A stretch of DNA of 64,000 nucleotides, from contig CM059977.1 in the NCBI GenBank assembly GCA_030490835.1, positions 17,465,335-17,529,334 of the forward strand, given 5' to 3'. The position numbers were made by a program, and so were the translations under genes. The notes under the pieces are model-generated. The model searched no databases, was not told the DNA's origin, and was given only the letters and a program-made list of their open reading frames with translations. Source of the DNA: Annona cherimola. Taxonomy: Eukaryota; Streptophyta; Magnoliopsida; Magnoliales; Annonaceae. Of this stretch, positions 61,866-64,000 are shown piece by piece. The stretch's first letter is position 1; each line of letters starts with the position of its first letter.

Positions 61866-62160
61866 GCTTGGGTGTTTAACAACCTCTACGACAATCTTGT
61901 AGCCTGTGTCTTAATGCAAGTGGCCCCCTTTCTTCTTATGGAGAACTTCTCCCAGGCTCTTTTTCGACATGTATTCATACACAAGCAAATTTGCTTCGTG
62001 GTTGGAGCATAAGCCTAGCAATCTGACAATGTGTCATTGTCGAATCTTCCTCAGCATCTGTATTTACACAATGAATTCGTGGTGATGCAACGAACCCTGA
62101 CTCATTATCGAGAGTCGCTTCACCATGACCCGTTGCCATTGGGCATCACTCCCTTGTAGA
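61866..62160 (-). pseudogene. Truncated CLV1/BAM-type LRR receptor kinase pseudogene
   Basis: Read on the minus strand: IYKGVMPNG (from 62155), a shifted stretch, then [57 protein letters not shown]. This is the N-lobe and hinge of the kinase domain, worded like BAM1-3 and CLV1 (VYKG, [48 protein letters not shown]). Two in-frame stops and at least one frameshift make it non-functional. The glycine loop upstream and everything after TGYKIVV are missing. The upstream break coincides with the TGTAACACCCC sequence at 62161. Confidence 0.85.
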
Positions 62161-64000
62161 TGTAACACCCCATTTTTTTGAGGTGTTACGAATGAAGTCT
62201 ACTGTGTCAAATCTGATAATAAAATCTCTCAAAATGAAAATAGATACCAAGATGCAAAATCATAAAACTTTTAACTATTACATCTCAAGTCTACTCCTCA
62301 TGGAGTTATAATACATATTCAGTGTCTTTAATCAAAACAAGTAAGCATTATAAGATAATTTCAATAAAAATTTAAACTTCATTATCCTTTGCTTTGCTAG
62401 TTTCGCCTTTTTTCCATGTTGATGAATGCTTTAATTTATCATTGTATCCCTGTGTTTTCATTGAAAACAAAACTATGTGAGCTAAAAACTCAGTAAGTAA
62501 AAATATATTTTTAAAAATTCATTTTATAATCATTTTGATTTTTTTAAAAACAAACACAACATCTATATTGTCTTTTATGCACAACAAACTATAATTAATA
62601 AAAACATCTTAATACATGTGTACACGAATGTCAATGTTAAATCATGCATTCACACTGTGGGTATTGTCATCTACTTTGTGCTCGTGTGCAGTCGTGATAC
62701 ACATTCGTGAGCTAATTCATCTTCTTTGGTAGTCCCGAGGTCGTTACCTAGGTACTACTATACTACTTTACTTCTTGGCAGCAAACCCAATATGCAATTA
62801 TGCATCATGCTCATGCACTGTGATTAATGCACCACTTGAATTTACTACTTCACATGATTTTGAAATAATAATACTCATATTTGAATAAACCAACTTGAAA
62901 GAAAATTTCAATTTAAATAAATAATCACATTTTATAGCAAATCACAATATTCAAATAATATTTTCAAAGTCATGAATTGGTAAAAGTTTACTTACCTTTA
63001 AGTAGACTTTAAAACTCCTTTTTCCAATTTCTTGTAGTAGTCTCAAGTCTCTTTCTCTAATTTTCATCACAATATGTTCATTATTTTACTCTAGTTTTCA
63101 TAAATATTATTTAAATTTTCATTTATGACTTTTCCAAAAAATTTCATAATTTTAATTTGTCCAAAATTCTATTTTCTCCTACTTATTCTCATATTATTCC
63201 ACTTTTAAACAACTTTATAATAATAAAATTTGAACTCATACTTCTTTAATTACTTACTTTAAATTTTTCATATTTTTTTGTAATTTTTCATAATTTATTT
63301 ATTTATTTTTATAGCATCACACCTTTTAAATAATTTCATTTTTTATAAAAATTATAAGTTTAAACTCATTTAAGCTTCTAAATATTGACTTTAATTTTCT
63401 GGGTATTTTTCATAATTTTCTGTCTTTTTTTTCTAATTGTTCTGTATTTATTTTGAATTTTTTTTCGCCGGCCGGCAGTTGCCGCCGGTGGGCTGTTCCG
63501 GTGGGCCAGACCTGTGCTAGGCCAGCATAGGTAGGCTGGGTCCTTTGCTTGGAAGTTTGGGCCAAGTTGCTTATGTGGGCTAGGCTTGAATTCTGTAACT
63601 TTGGCTTAGTTTCTGTGAGATTGAGACTAGTGAACTTGCTTCTAGGCTTTCTGGTTCACTGGGCTCGTCTAGATGGGCTTAGCCCACTAGTCCATAAATT
63701 TATTTATTTATTTCAACGGTCCATATTCTCTGAATATAATAGCTTATATCTCTTAAATTTATGTTTGATCTAAAATTTTAGGGGTAAGCTTATAAAATTA
63801 TATTTTATAATCTGGACGGTCCAATTCTCAAAATAACATCTCTATCATCATATTTGACATAAAGAGTTTAATAAAGGGTTAAAATTAAACATCACTTCAA
63901 ATAGCTATGTAAACTAATTTTTAACAAAATTAATTCATCATATGTACTGTAAAATATCTCAAATAATGTATGTAACGGGTTTGATTATTATTTTTTCATC
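62161..64000. mobile_element. Probable LTR retroelement start (continues beyond window)
   Basis: Begins TGTAACACCCC exactly where kinase homology ends; TG followed by TAACACCCC is a common 5' LTR start in plant Gypsy-type elements. It is followed by GAGGTGTTACG, so the first 34 bp form a small hairpin. No gag/pol frame, primer-binding site or second LTR lies inside the window, and a TG..CA end cannot be tested. A GC-rich pocket with GGCCAG/GGGCTAGG phrases lies at 63468-63680. Confidence 0.4.

Noticed and set aside
1..64000. tRNA, rRNA, CRISPR array, operon-like or phage-type systems
   Set aside because: None found by reading both strands; spliced plant genes and plant transposons explain the recognisable content.

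Overview
The window is nuclear DNA from a flowering plant. It holds spliced genes with many AT-rich GT-AG introns, long AT-rich intergenic stretches full of small non-autonomous DNA transposons, and plant-specific families (ACA-type Ca2+ pump, LOB-domain factor, MSR-type glycan protein, PIRL leucine-rich-repeat protein, CLV1/BAM-type kinase relic). Nothing bacterial or viral was seen. The species cannot be named from the sequence.

Layout. (1) 2.5-19.9 kb, plus strand: a complete autoinhibited plasma-membrane-type Ca2+-ATPase of the ACA8/9/10 group. I reconstructed 34 exons that join in frame to 1094 residues; two introns use GC instead of GT donors, and several introns carry miniature transposons. 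(2) 20.9-23.0 kb, minus strand: a two-exon LOB-domain transcription factor with an unusual in-frame upstream ATG. (3) 23.7-26.3 kb: an inverted pair of about 230 bp. One arm has been split by two neighbouring hAT-type elements, each with a perfect 8-bp target duplication; the other arm still shows the approximate uninterrupted sequence. (4) 27.0-32.7 kb, minus strand: a six-exon MANNAN SYNTHESIS-RELATED / O-fucosyltransferase-like gene (418 residues) whose 3.4-kb first intron contains a transposon nested in another. (5) 33-58 kb: a gene-poor stretch with Tourist-like and foldback elements, a LINE RNase H relic, a degenerate tandem repeat, a displaced copy of the LOB gene's upstream region, and an orphan terminal exon split by a 1.1-kb hAT element. 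(6) 58.1-61.0 kb, plus strand: a two-exon PIRL leucine-rich-repeat gene with a GC-rich second exon. (7) 61.9-64.0 kb: a decayed fragment of a CLV1/BAM-like receptor kinase that stops exactly where a sequence with a TGTAACACCCC start begins, probably an LTR retroelement running off the window.

The four intact genes (Ca2+ export, developmental transcription factor, Golgi glycan synthesis, intracellular LRR signalling) show no obvious shared pathway. They look like ordinary plant gene neighbours, not a cluster. The most unusual content is in the repeats: a foldback family whose inner hairpin is conserved while its ends differ, an element lying between (TA)n tracts like the rice Micron family, and several insertions datable by intact target duplications. 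I found no convincing new biological system.
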